Below, in pieces: positions 21,030-30,879 of a stretch of 64,000 bases of DNA (position 1 is its first letter; every line of letters starts with the position of its first letter). The translations under genes and the position numbers were made by a program. The notes beneath the pieces were generated by a model that saw only the letters and a program-made list of their open reading frames with translations, did not search any database and was not told the DNA's origin. The DNA comes from Eupeodes corollae (Eukaryota > Arthropoda > Insecta > Diptera > Syrphidae): positions 13,681,289 to 13,745,288 of the forward strand of contig NC_079147.1 of NCBI RefSeq assembly GCF_945859685.1, written 5' to 3'.

Positions 21030-21195
21030 TTTGAAAAACCTTAACAAGTAGATTGTATCTTTACTGATTTCAGCAAGGCTTTAAACAAATTTTGTCATAA
21101 AACACTACTTTTAAAACTATCGCAGCAAGGTTTTAACGACTTTTTCATAAACTTGATCATCCCATATTTGAAAGATTGACCTTATATGTTAAATT
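21030..21195 (+). pseudogene. Jockey-like LINE RT, part 2 of the split copy
   Basis: The plus strand reads QVDCIFTDFSKALNK, then LKLSQQGFNDFFINLIIPYL. The TDFSKA block carries the first catalytic Asp of the RT and comes directly after the GFxxxRST block that ends part 1 near 19060. The parallel order in Jockey-A (HGSTITNLT ... QVDAIHTDFGKAFD) supports the join. It ends near 21195, before a mariner relic. Confidence 0.62.
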
Positions 21196-21214
21196 TCGTA
21201 ATGAGTAACGAGAT

Positions 21215-21600
21215 GAGATGATTTCTATTTCTCGGGAGATGATCTTACAGTCCAATTGGTGGTGTATGAAATTTCAATGTGGGCAAGGCAAGAAGTCCAA
21301 AGGTGTCAAATCACACGATCTTGATCTGAGATAACCCGGCCATTGAATTTGTCACCGTCTTGTTGAAACCATATATCGTCCACATCGATATCTTAAAATT
21401 CTGGACATAAAATGTTCGTTATCATCTCACGACGGCGAACACAATGATCAGTCACTCTTTGTGGATGCATTGTTTTTTTTCTAATCACTCTTGGATTCGC
21501 CCAAATCCGGCAATTTTACTTGTTGAAGAATCCACTGAGCTGAAATTGTGCCTCATCACCAAGGAAGAATTTCTTCAAAAATTGATGGTCAAATTAATGT
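21215..21600 (-). pseudogene. Mariner (DD41D-type) transposase relic
   Basis: No long frame survives, but the minus strand shows, in order, EEFFLGDEAQFQL (near 21580-21540), CRIWA-type sequence, TMHPQRVTD (near 21475-21445), DIDVDDIWFQQDGDKF (near 21390-21340) and CDLTP (near 21325-21310). These are the first two Asp motifs and the third-Asp block of the same transposase group as at 3.4 and 46.6 kb. The region between the second Asp and CDLTP is much shortened, so there is an internal deletion. The ends of the element were not found. Confidence 0.68.
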
Positions 21601-21639
21601 GTGTAAACGCAAGGCTTTAACAATAAGGCTTTAACAAGG

Positions 21640-22850
21640 GTAACCAATAAGGCTTTAACAGCATTGGGTTTTCGAAGCATTAAATTTCACGCAGTTTTTT
21701 ATTCCCCATTGTACAATGCTGTTTAGGTCGAAATTTAATGAGCTTATCATATTTTGTCGTTGCAGTTTTACATCCGAAGAAGAGGGATTTGCTTCTGAAA
21801 ACGAATACGAAAATCTAAGAGTACTATCATCAGCAAAAAAAAGTATTGGATTAGAAATTGCAGATAGGAGATCAGAAATAAAAACGAGAAAGAGTGTTGG
21901 AGATAGAAAAGAGCCCTGCGGTACACCATTAGTTATTTTGTGGTTTTCTGACTGGAATCCATCCAATACAACTTGTATTGCACGGTTAGAAAGGTAATTA
22001 CTATTCCAGTGAAGGAGGGATTCATGAAAACCGAAAGCACGCATTTTCGACAAGAGTGCCTGATGCCAAAGCTTATCAAATGCTTTTTAAATATCAAGTG
22101 CAATAATCTTACTTTCTCTAAAATGATTTAAATATTTGCTCCACAGTTCGGTGAGATGACCATGAGATCACCAGTGGACCTATTGCTACGAAATCCGCAT
22201 TGTCGGTTATTAAGAAGCTTTCGATCTTCGAGATAATCAATCAGCGTTTTCATGATCTTGGAAAAAAGGGACGTAAGTGATCGGTCGGTAATTAGACGGT
22301 GAGAAAGATTCGCCTTTTTTGGGAATAGGCTGGACAAATGTGGAATCGAGACCTGAGGAGTGGAACAGAAAAAACTTACACAGTGGTTTTGCCAGCACTG
22401 AAGAACACCTCTTCAGAATAATAGTGGGACCAGCGAATTCGTGTATGTTATATGTTGATTTCTAACGCGCTAAGAGGTAAGAAACAAGTCAAGAGTGTTT
22501 TCTGCTCAACCTACCACGTCTGATATTCGAGTGGGCTCTTTGACCAGCTGAGTTAGGTGGTGCAACTCAGTAAAGATCTCAGCACACACTCCTTCTGGTG
22601 TTGTCTGGCGCGAATGTTGAAGCCATGAAGAATTGTGTACATTGAAATCGCCGAAGCATTTCTTTGGAATCAGGTAAAACATCAAATTCACGAATAGTTG
22701 ACTCTCTGTCTAGATTGGGGCTTCGATTAAGGAAGCAATATTGAATGATTTGCTTATTTACGGAAAAATCATACCACATAAAATTGAATTGAAAAATGTC
22801 AAATAAAGTGCAAGCAAAAAATTGACGTTTAGGTATGGTTTGCATTTAAT
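21640..22850 (-). pseudogene. Second CR1/Jockey-type LINE copy (endonuclease and RT)
   Basis: Minus-strand pieces: 22845-22579 and 22691-22506 are endonuclease (NRSPNLDRESTIREFDVLPD; FGDFNVHNSSWLQHSRQTTP; LTQLVKEPTRISDV). 22337-22128 has SLFSKIMKTLIDYLEDRKLL and QCGFRSNRSTGDLMV. 22053-21655 has KMRAFGFHESLLHWNSNYLS, VLDGFQSENHKITNGVPQGS and the catalytic-site sequence FFADDSTLRF. The copy ends near 21655 at NASKTQCC. It is the same family as 19.1-21.0 kb. A large part between endonuclease and RT is missing, and frames are broken. FADD replaces YADD, which may or may not reduce activity. Confidence 0.76.
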
Positions 22851-22854
22851 ATCG

Positions 22855-23225
22855 GCTCTTAAAATTTAACCACCCTTTATAAATGGATTTCATCGCTGAA
22901 GATGGTACTTCGATGATAATTAAGGCTACTTTCTAAATGCTTCACAGACAGTTCAGTGAAAAAACTTAAAAAGACCTACATATTTCTTGTGAGCTACAAC
23001 TGCCTTAGATTTTTTTCATGAACACCTTACTCACCTTAGAAAAAACAATTTTAGTTTTTCCATGGTTATTTTTTTTTTAAACTTTCTAAATTCATAATTT
23101 GATTACAACATGAAACCTCGAAATGTAATACATTTTTGCATCGTTTAGTTTTTCGTACCTTTTTGATAGCTCCAAAGAAAATGGATTTTTATTTCAATTT
23201 TCGTTGTTTGAAATATCTGCCAAAA
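22855..23225. other. Non-coding stretch
   Basis: No convincing gene. A very short minus-strand TIFSDEIHL near 22885-22910 recalls the mariner FSDEAHF motif but is too short to call. Confidence 0.5.
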
Positions 23226-23879
23226 TGAATTCAACTCGCAGTTCGATCTTTTGACTAACACAGTAGAAGTTAACGATCTTAGTTCTTGCCTTAAGTCCAG
23301 ATAAAGTTCGTCACACGAGTGTGTTGAAGCATCAAATTAATACGGGTAAGTCGATTCCAATAAAACAGACTCCTGGACGTCTTGCTTGTTCCAAGAAAAC
23401 TATAGCGGCCTCGTTGGTCACTGACATGGCACGTCAAGAGATCATTTAGAAGTCAAATAGCCCTTGGCTATTCCCAGTAGTTCTCGTATGCAAGAAAGGT
23501 GGCACTTTCCGTTTTTGGTGGTGCTTCAGAACCTAGCAACAGTTTTTCAACTTCTAAAAGAAGCCGGGTTGAAAGTTGCTCCACTAAAATGCAACGTTTT
23601 CTGTAACCAAGTTTTATTAATGGATGATTTCGTTTCATATCTTGGTACCAGTTCCAGCTAAGACAGAGGCCGTTTCTAGTTGGCCAGCTCCAAAGTGTAA
23701 AAATGAAGAACAGAAATTTTTGGGTTTCGCTGCCTGCTACAGGAGGAGTTTGCTCATTCTCAAAGATTGCTAAGCACCTTACCTACTAGGTTGACAGAAA
23801 AAATCAATTCTTCTCCTGAAATCCCGAGTGCAAACATTCTTTCCAAAAAATAAAATCAAGTCTAGTCAGCGCTCTAACA

Positions 23880-24134
23880 TTGACGTTACTGAAAGAAATA
23901 GATGTGTTTGTGTTAGATACGGACGCTAGTAAATTTGCATGTGCTTTCGAAGATGATCGATGGAGTGGAAGATCCTATAGAATTTTTCAGCAAGAAGATA
24001 AACTATTGCGTGACAAGAAAGATCTCTGCGCAGTAATAAAAGTCGTCAAACCCTTCAATCCGTATTTGTTGAAACGTCAGTTTACATTACGAACTGATCA
24101 TTCATTTTTACAGTGGCTGATGAAGTTTAATTAA
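23880..24134 (+). pseudogene. Ty3/gypsy RNase H segment
   Basis: The 84-residue frame is the best-kept piece of this element. LDTDASKFACAFE carries the first RNase H Asp, and TLRTDHSFLQWL carries the TDH site. RNase H removes the RNA strand after reverse transcription. The frame is short of the full domain and stops at 24132-24134, but homologous sequence continues in the next frames (RPGKNQGNADTLS). Confidence 0.75.
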
Positions 24135-24171
24135 CATAAAGGTCAGTTAGTTCGATGGTTGGAGTAATTAG

Positions 24172-24534
24172 GTGAATACGACTTTACTGTTACACATAGA
24201 CCGGGAAAGAACCAAGGAAACGCTGATACTTTGTCTGGAACATTGTGATGGCAAGGGACAACGTGATCTTGTTATAGTATCCAATCTGGCCATCATAGAT
24301 GACATGGCAAAGTTCCAAGACGCCAAAGATCAACTGAAAACTATTAAATATTGGGAAAGACTTAAACAAAAACCTGAAAAGGGAACTTTTTCCCCATGCG
24401 ATCCCGTATTAAAATCCTACTGGGCCATTTTCGAAACTTATGTGTTCGTGACGTCTGACGAAATTCTTTACAGAAAACACTTTCAGCGCACTGATGTGGC
24501 TTACCAAGCAGCTGTCGTACCCAAGGAGCTCTAA
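24172..24534 (+). pseudogene. Ty3/gypsy RNase H-integrase linker
   Basis: The frame follows the RNase H end and includes IIDDMAKFQDAKDQLKTIKY, then KSYWAIFETYVFVTSDEILY, then KHFQRTDVAYQAAVVPKEL. This is the usual linker with the 'D-I-L-Y-R' block before the integrase zinc-binding domain in gypsy-type polyproteins. The HHCC zinc finger itself is only partly present downstream. Confidence 0.6.
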
Positions 24535-25694
24535 AAATAAATTCTGGCAATGGTCCAAGATAGCCCTTCTGGAGTTCTTTTCGGAACAGCCAAAACCCCC
24601 TCAAAAAACTTCAGAGATCATTTTATTGGACCGGCTGCTCAGAAGATGTGCGAATATGGTGTAAGTATCGCAAGGTTTGTCAAGCAATTACAGTTTTACA
24701 ATATTGGCACTGCTTTCTAACGCATTGCAGTGGATTTCTTAGGACCACTCTCTCGAACTGATGCTGGAAATAGGTACATAATGTGCTGCATGAACTACTT
24801 TTCAAAGTGGCCTGAATGCTTTGCGATTGCTGATCAAACAAGAAACACAGATAATAATAACCAAGAACAACGGCTATGCATCCTCAATCTGATGGGATGG
24901 AAGAACGGTTCAACCGGATTATACTGGACTACCTAGATAAGTGCTGTGAACAACATCAACGTGACTGGGATCAACATGTACCACTTTTGATGCTGGCGAT
25001 AGGCCAGCAGCTCCTGATGTTACGGGCGAGACACCTGCTATGCTGATTTATGGCCATAAGCTTCGTTTCTCAGCGGAAAATGAAAATCTCTTGGGTTTTT
25101 GAAAAAGATTCGGTAACGGATTGAAGAAACGCACAATATCATTCATTATATAGACTGATAGAAAAGGGCAGTAGACAAATGAAGCATCGCCAACTTTTGA
25201 CGCGGGACATTAGTTTTGCTTCAGAATCCCGCAAGAAAAAAAGGTAAAAGTCCGGAGTTACAATCCGATTGGGATTGTCCATATGAAAACCTTCAAAGGA
25301 TCTCTGACGTTGTCTACCGCATCCAAAAAGGAAGAACACGGGAAATTGTTCATTTTAATCGCTTGAAACAGCGATACTACAAACAGACAGATCTATTCGT
25401 CAGCTTCTCATTGTCAGCGTCTATTCGTCAGCACATACTTGTCAGCCCGACTGACAGCGAGAAAGAAACGTCATTCTCGTTTTGGATAGCAGAATAAGTT
25501 AGATTAGGTAAATTGTTGTAATTAAGAATTAATAAAGTTTATGGCTAACTTGCAACAGTATGTATGAACATATATTATGTGTAAACATCGGTCAAACAAA
25601 ATTTGTTTAGAGTAGATATCTTTACAGGTTCTTGAGATAAGGGCGACGAAAAAACTTCGTGTCCGTAGGTACACATGCTCTCTAAAATCAAAAA

Positions 25695-25979
25695 TCAAAT
25701 GGGGTGGCGCAACAGCCCGTTGTGAACCAGGGCCTAGTGACCTACAACTCTCAACCATTCCTGTGTGCGAGTACTGTTGTCAGGAATGGAAGGGACCTAC
25801 AATTTTAGGCCGAATCCGAACGGCTAGTTTGAGAAAGCACTTTTTCATGACAAGAATTACTCTTGGAGAATTTGTCAATTCCTCGCAAGAGGCAGTACCC
25901 GCGAAAATTATTTTTTTTAAATTAAGGTGGCAAAGGCAGGGATTGAACCCAAGACCCCTTGCATGACAGCCCAACGCAC
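25695..25979 (-). mobile_element. tRNA-derived SINE (copy 2), 3' part, split by a LINE
   Basis: On the minus strand this is the SINE from its internal region to the GCGCCACCCCATTTGA end (25695-25715). It includes the B box (rc of GGGATTGAACC, 25950-25960). The head stops at GACAGCCCAACGCA (25965-25978) and resumes at 27610 beyond a 1.6-kb LINE. TCTAAAAT occurs just before 25695 and again just after 27640, the probable SINE TSD. Confidence 0.85.
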
Positions 25980-27609
25980 TTTTTTTTTTTTTTTTAATTA
26001 ATTTTTATTAATTCATTCTTAAACCTATCTTAAAGCTAGACAAAAATTTATAAAATTAGCCTAATTATCCAAAACTTACAACTAACTTAATGGTCCCATA
26101 CGGACACTCTAAGCTAAACTATAACAATTAATACTAATGCCTTTCGGCCATAAGATCTATTTTACTTCAATTTATATTTTATTTATTTCTGTATTTATTA
26201 GAAAATTTTGAACAAAAACTAAGATCCTTTTTTTTTACTTAAAAACTACTTAAAATTAGGTCCTTAATATAAAACTTAAAACTAACTTAAACTACCTATT
26301 CTACCTATAAACTACTTAAAACTAGAACAGCAGCAAATCTAACTATCTAACATTTTTGTTTTTCATATTTTGTTGTCTTTTTTTTTGAATTTTTTATTCC
26401 ATGTTTTCTTTTTTTTTTATTTTAATGTTTTTTTTTTAATTTTTTTTTTTTTGTACTTTTTGTATTTATTTTTATTGTTTTTTTTTTTTCTATTTCTTTT
26501 TGTGCCACCATGCCTATTCTACTTAAAACTAAACCCTAAAACTATAAAACAAGTATGTAAGCCGGCCAAGGCTTAGACCCCATCCCGACTACCCACTATC
26601 AAGTGCCGATTAAAGCCACCAAAACTGGTTCTCCTGCTTCACCCTATCAGTTCGGTCCCGCTCGGACACAGCCCTACTGAACCGAAGGAGCTCCACTCCA
26701 CCTTGTGCCATGAATGACGTCCCGATTGTACAGGAGTCGCCTATCCACGGTTCTTCGTATGACGTGGTAGATTAACGGAACTGCGAATCAATCCTGTATC
26801 AGACCGCATTTGTCTAAAAAGAGGAATGCTTCTGGTGGAATAAAGCCGCTCAAGCGTGCACTTTCAAAATACTCGTCGTTCGGATAGAACGCCCCGAAAA
26901 TTAAATTGTTGGTCGAAGACATAGCTCTTGCAATGTGACCTCGAACGAGTTTTATCACGAAATTGTCAATTCTGTTGATTCGAGCCCCGTTGTATAGGAC
27001 CTCGTTGGAATAGTAATGCACCCGAAACTTCTCCATCTGGAAAGGGGCAACGTTGAACCACACAGGACAACTATAAACGATCATTGGCCGTATGAGGGCC
27101 ATGTAGCAAATTACCTTCACTCTGGGGTCAAACCGACTGCTAAAAAACAGCCGTTTCGTCAGAGCAAAGGCTCCTCTGGCCCTGGTCAGAGCAGCATTTA
27201 TATGTCTGTCGAAATATAAATACTGATCTAACCAGATACCGAGGTACTTTACTACACTTTTGCTCGCTAATGGCTGCCCATGAAAATCAACGATGACCAT
27301 CTTGCGCCAATTCTCGCACGTATCCCTCGTGGCCCTAGCCAACGGAGTCCGGAACAGAATTGTCTCCGACTTCTGGACATTTATATTCAGTTTTCAGTCG
27401 TCGCAATATCGCTGAATCTTGTCGAAATCACGCTGCAAGAGAATTCTAATAACCTCAACCTTTCGGGCCGTTCTGTACGCAATTAGATCGTCGGCGTACG
27501 CAATTGCCTTTGTAAGACTACCTATCAGATCGCTTGTGTAAATGCTGAAGAGCATCGGCGAATTCACCGCTCCCTGTTGAAGACTATTTTTAATTGGGAA
27601 TGTTGTGGT
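25979..27609 (-). mobile_element. 5'-truncated LINE inserted in a SINE
   Basis: The element reads on the minus strand and ends in a poly(A) tract, seen here as the T-run 25980-25996, after a long A-rich 3' region (25997-26790). Coding pieces are an RT segment (27621-27394) and a C-terminal segment (27342-26788). AGTCCAACGCA at 27610-27620 and AGCCCAACGCA at 25968-25978 form an 11-bp TSD with one mismatch. These are SINE head bases, so the LINE landed in an existing SINE. It is 5'-truncated within the RT. Confidence 0.85.
26788..27609 (-). pseudogene. LINE RT C-terminal half (possibly I/R1-group)
   Basis: After a few SINE-derived codons, the minus strand reads LQQGAVNSPMLFSIYTSDL, then AIAYADDLIAYRTARKVEVI (catalytic YADD intact), a frame change near 27390, and SKSVVKYLGIWLDQYLYFDR, RPMIVYSCPVWFNVAPFQM to the stop near 26788. 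The LQQGAVNSP form of the PQGS block is seen in some I- and R1-related LINEs; this placement is uncertain. It differs from the other LINEs in the window. Only one frame break was noted, so the copy is relatively young. Confidence 0.75.
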
Positions 27610-27640
27610 AGTCCAACGCAATAACCATCATGCCACGGTT
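27610..27640 (-). mobile_element. SINE copy 2, 5' head beyond the LINE
   Basis: AGTCCAACGCAATAACCATC then ATGCCACGGTTAC is the reverse complement of the SINE head (CGTGGCATGATGGTTATTGC). It continues the head that breaks off at 25978. CTTTCTAAAAT follows, matching CTCTCTAAAAT before 25695. Confidence 0.85.
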
Positions 27641-27654
27641 ACTTTCTAAAATAT

Positions 27655-30400
27655 CTAGCCTAAATTCTAGGGACTTTAAAAAGTCGGTAAATGTAAAAAC
27701 TGTAATTTCGACAACGATTACAATAATTTCGAAGTTTTAAAATACCTTGTATCAAAAGTCACGAAAAATTGTTAAAATTTTAAAACTAACATAATAATTC
27801 GTTGCTATACCAAATGCAGATGTCCTTATGCCTTAAAACAAATGTTTTTTTTCCACTCTTCTTTCCAGTTTATGAAACTCGTAAAACAAACCACTTAAAA
27901 TACTGATGTGCTTTAATCTATTTCATAGAATAGGTTAAATGGTTTGCATTTTCCCTCAAGAAACATTTGAAAACACTTTGAAATACGTACATCAAGATTA
28001 TCAACCACAAAGTTATGTTTTTTACTATGGTTTTAACATTTCTTAATTAAATGCTTACTTTTCTAAAACAAAATTATACAGCTTTTTTATATCTCAATAG
28101 CTAAGCAATTAAATTCGCATGTCGTTTATGATCGACCGTTTAACGATCATAATTAAATCGAACGCTGAGTTAATTAATTTGGACGAGAACTAACAACCGT
28201 TTAATAAGACAGCAAATTGCCTTAAAAATAAACGAGTAGACTAAACTAGACGCTGTTGGGTTTTATCGTTTTTATTAAGGCTAAAATTAAAGCATTTGAA
28301 TACCGAAACTGGTATTGGCCATCTTTTCCAATGCTATACAAATTTATAAGTGAAAGTACCTGTCTTCCTCTTTCCATTTGAACAAAAAAGTGATATGATG
28401 ACTCAGCTACATTTTTCCCAACTCACTTATTTTTTGGAATTTCCTAGAGAAGCTAGAATGATAATTTTTGAATACTTTCCTTGGCAACAACGATGTGACA
28501 TTATCATTACGATGGTTTGGGTGTATATAGTATGCCTCCTAATGGCTGTCGGTCAAAAGGAATTTTAATTCTTTTGTATTCCTCTAAACAATAATGCTTC
28601 GCTAGATCTGTTTGTTCGATCTAAAGTGTTAGCTTTAGACCAAATTTCAAGTCATCCATATACCGTTTAAAAATTCAAACAAAGAAACCCATCAATAGCG
28701 TTTAATTACCTCATCACAAGACTAAAGACCCTTCAGAAAGAGCCGAAATAAAAACAGTCATCTTGATCATGGTTGGAGCTTGATATTGGGGACATCTACA
28801 TCTTTAAATTAATTAGCCTGTCGATTAACGAGAGACTTGAGAATTCTTTTTTATTTTTGCATTCAGGTCGAATATTAATTTCACGTCCTTGGCATTTTCG
28901 TAAGCGTATATAACAACCATATTGCCCTGAGTGTTGGTTAAGTGAATTTTAAAAGCACCCGGTTATCTAATCAACAACCGAATGTTATTTTGAGTACAAA
29001 CATACCCATACAGCTTTTGGTCGGTTAAAAGGCTTTTTGTAAGTCTTTCTGCCTTATAATGGTTTAAGTTGGGATTAAGTGACATGGCCGCCGCCACCGA
29101 CGACGATGACAGCGACATCGACAACGCTGAGTGGGTGGACAGAGGTGTCAACTGAGAGTGACAGTTGGATTTATGACTTTAAGAAGTTTAACAAATTGGA
29201 ATTGCACAATTTTCTTTCTGCCATATCAATTGGATATATGGCTATAATTTGTTCGCTAAAGAGTTCAATCTATGACTAATGAAAAGCTATAGCAAACTAT
29301 AACTCAGAGAACGCATTTTTAAAGCTTCAATTTTAAAAAGGATATTTGTTATAAATTCTTAGAGGAGATATTCGCAGATTTGTACAAGAACAGTTTTGAA
29401 AGGTCTGACTTTGCCAAAAGAATCAACAAAATGCTTTAAAATAAGAGAAGGAATTGAACATTTTATTAAAGAAAATAGGAATAAATTTAGTACAGAGGGT
29501 GATTCATTTTTGCCAGTTTCGAAAGTATACGGTTTAAAAAAAATGCCTACAGCGATTTATCTTGTTACAAGGGACACCTCATTAAGATTCGCAGCAGGCT
29601 CTTTGCATATAATTTTTAACCACTTTCTAGCACATTTTGGGTGAGATCTCTTTATTCCAATAAGGCAAGTGTCAGATGCCAGTGACACCAATAACCCTTA
29701 ATGAAACCGAAAAGAAAAAAAGTAATCTTTTGATTAAACTTTCTATGAATTTGTTTGTTTTGAAAATAACTAGTCCAGTTAATAAAGGTTTTCACCCCAT
29801 ACAAAATCCATCAGTTTTGAAACTTGGCACACTTACTAAGGGATGTCTGGTGATGATCCAAAAACAGTCCCCAAGAATCCGACGTGATCTCTAGCGGCGG
29901 TTAAGAGAAACATGTAGTTTGTTTCATTTTTTCACGTTTATCTCAAAAACTGTTTGTCGTATCAAAAAATTTTGTTATTCAAAATGAAAGGTCATTAAAG
30001 AGAAACTTACGGGATTTCGGGCTTATCTTAAAAACAATTTATCGTATCAAAAAGTTATCTTTTAAAAACTAAAAGCTTATGAAATTGCCTAAAAAAATAT
30101 GGTATGCATATTTTTTCGTGTCTGTAATTGTCCACAAAAACTGTAGTATTCAATTTGTATGCCCCTTCTTACTTCTGAAACTCGTTGGCCCACTATATTA
30201 CTCATTGTCTGCATGCCTAGAGAATAAGCATTGCAGCAAGTTACTTTATTATTTCCAATGATGCCGCTCGCTATTGACGTGATTTGATTTTTAACTGGAA
30301 ATTGAAGATGACTCTGAAACCAATTTGGAAGCTTTGCAATGTCTGTATTATGAATAGAGGATTTTGGCTTATATCGACTTGTTCCATTATTACATTAGCT
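27655..30400. other. Non-coding stretch, no recognised gene
   Basis: AT-rich DNA. Frames at 28350-28568, 29079-29279, 29396-29644 and 29676-29894 have no motif I recognise. A short direct repeat (TTATCTCAAAAACTG... / TTATCTTAAAAACAA..., about 29940 and 30022, each followed by CGTATCAAAAA) suggests a small local duplication. Confidence 0.5.
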
Positions 30401-30408
30401 AAATATGT

Positions 30409-30707
30409 ACCCGTAGCATGATGGTTAGTGCGTTGGACTGTCATGAGGTCTTGGGTTCAATCCCTGCCTGTGCCACCTTAATTTAAAAAAAATAATTTTC
30501 GCGGGTACTGCCTCTTGCGAGGAATTGACAAATCCTTCAAGAGTAATTCTTGTCATGAAAAAGTGCTTTCTCAAACTAGCCGTTCGGATTCGGCCTTAAA
30601 TTGTAGGTCCCTTCCATTCCTGACAACAGTACTCGCACACAGGAATGGTTGAGAGTTGTAAGTCACTAGGCCCTGGTTCACAACGGACTTTTGCGCCACC
30701 CCATTTG
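30409..30707 (+). mobile_element. tRNA-derived SINE (copy 3)
   Basis: A full-length copy starting GTACCCGTAGCATGATGGTT, with B box GGTTCAATCCC at 30454-30464, ending in GCGCCACCCCATTTG. The TSD AAATATGT lies at 30401-30408 and 30708-30715. A few bases are missing in the anticodon-arm region (GTCATGAGGTCTTGGG). It lies beside a small CR1/Jockey-type LINE fragment. Confidence 0.88.
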
Positions 30708-30714
30708 AAATATG

Positions 30715-30865
30715 TTTGCATTAGCATTAAAACACGAACTGCTCTAGCGAAAGCTTTCCCTTGAAGTATTTTTTGAGCAGAAACCGGGGCGTATAAAGTA
30801 CTCATTATTTCTTGCAGACCACTTCCACTCATCAGAAAACCTATTGGAACAATATAGCACATTAA
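30715..30865 (-). pseudogene. Possible CR1/Jockey-type LINE RT fragment
   Basis: The minus strand reads IVPIGFLMSGSGLQEIMSTL, comparable to MPLSMSGTCIQETVSTLYVY in the copy at 19.6 kb. The match is about 20 residues, so the call is weak. No other parts are nearby. Confidence 0.35.
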
Positions 30866-30879
30866 TAGTGCGTGAAGTT

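Larger units (their letters stand above)
23230..25500 (+). mobile_element. Ty3/gypsy retrotransposon pol remnant with internal deletions
   Basis: Plus-strand pol domains in order. RT start: VLKHQINTGKSIPIKQTPGR, SPWLFPVVLVCKKGGTFRFW (23318-23520). Then a jump to the RT thumb: LKEAGLKVAPLKCNVFCNQV (23550-23610). The central palm with the YxDD site is deleted. RNase H: VFVLDTDASKFACAFE (23908-23955), LKRQFTLRTDHSFLQWLMKF, YDFTVTHRPGKNQGNADTLS. Integrase: VDFLGPLSRTDAGNRYIMCC (24730-24790, first catalytic Asp), then RFNRIILDYLDKCCEQHQRD (24915-24975); the second Asp region is missing. C-terminal tail: ISDVVYRIQKGRTREIVHFN to the stop at 25497. Gag, protease, an env gene and LTRs were not recognised. 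Deletions and stops make it inert. Confidence 0.82.

Noticed and set aside
22861..22960. TIFSDEIHL on the minus strand, similar to a mariner catalytic motif
   Set aside because: Nine residues with no flanking matches; could be chance.
26370..26576. Phe/Leu-rich frame resembling a membrane protein
   Set aside because: It is a translation of the T-rich complement of a LINE A-rich 3' region.
29079..29279. Frame over GACGACGATGACAGCGACAT
   Set aside because: Short simple-repeat-like stretch; the acidic reading in another frame has no further support.
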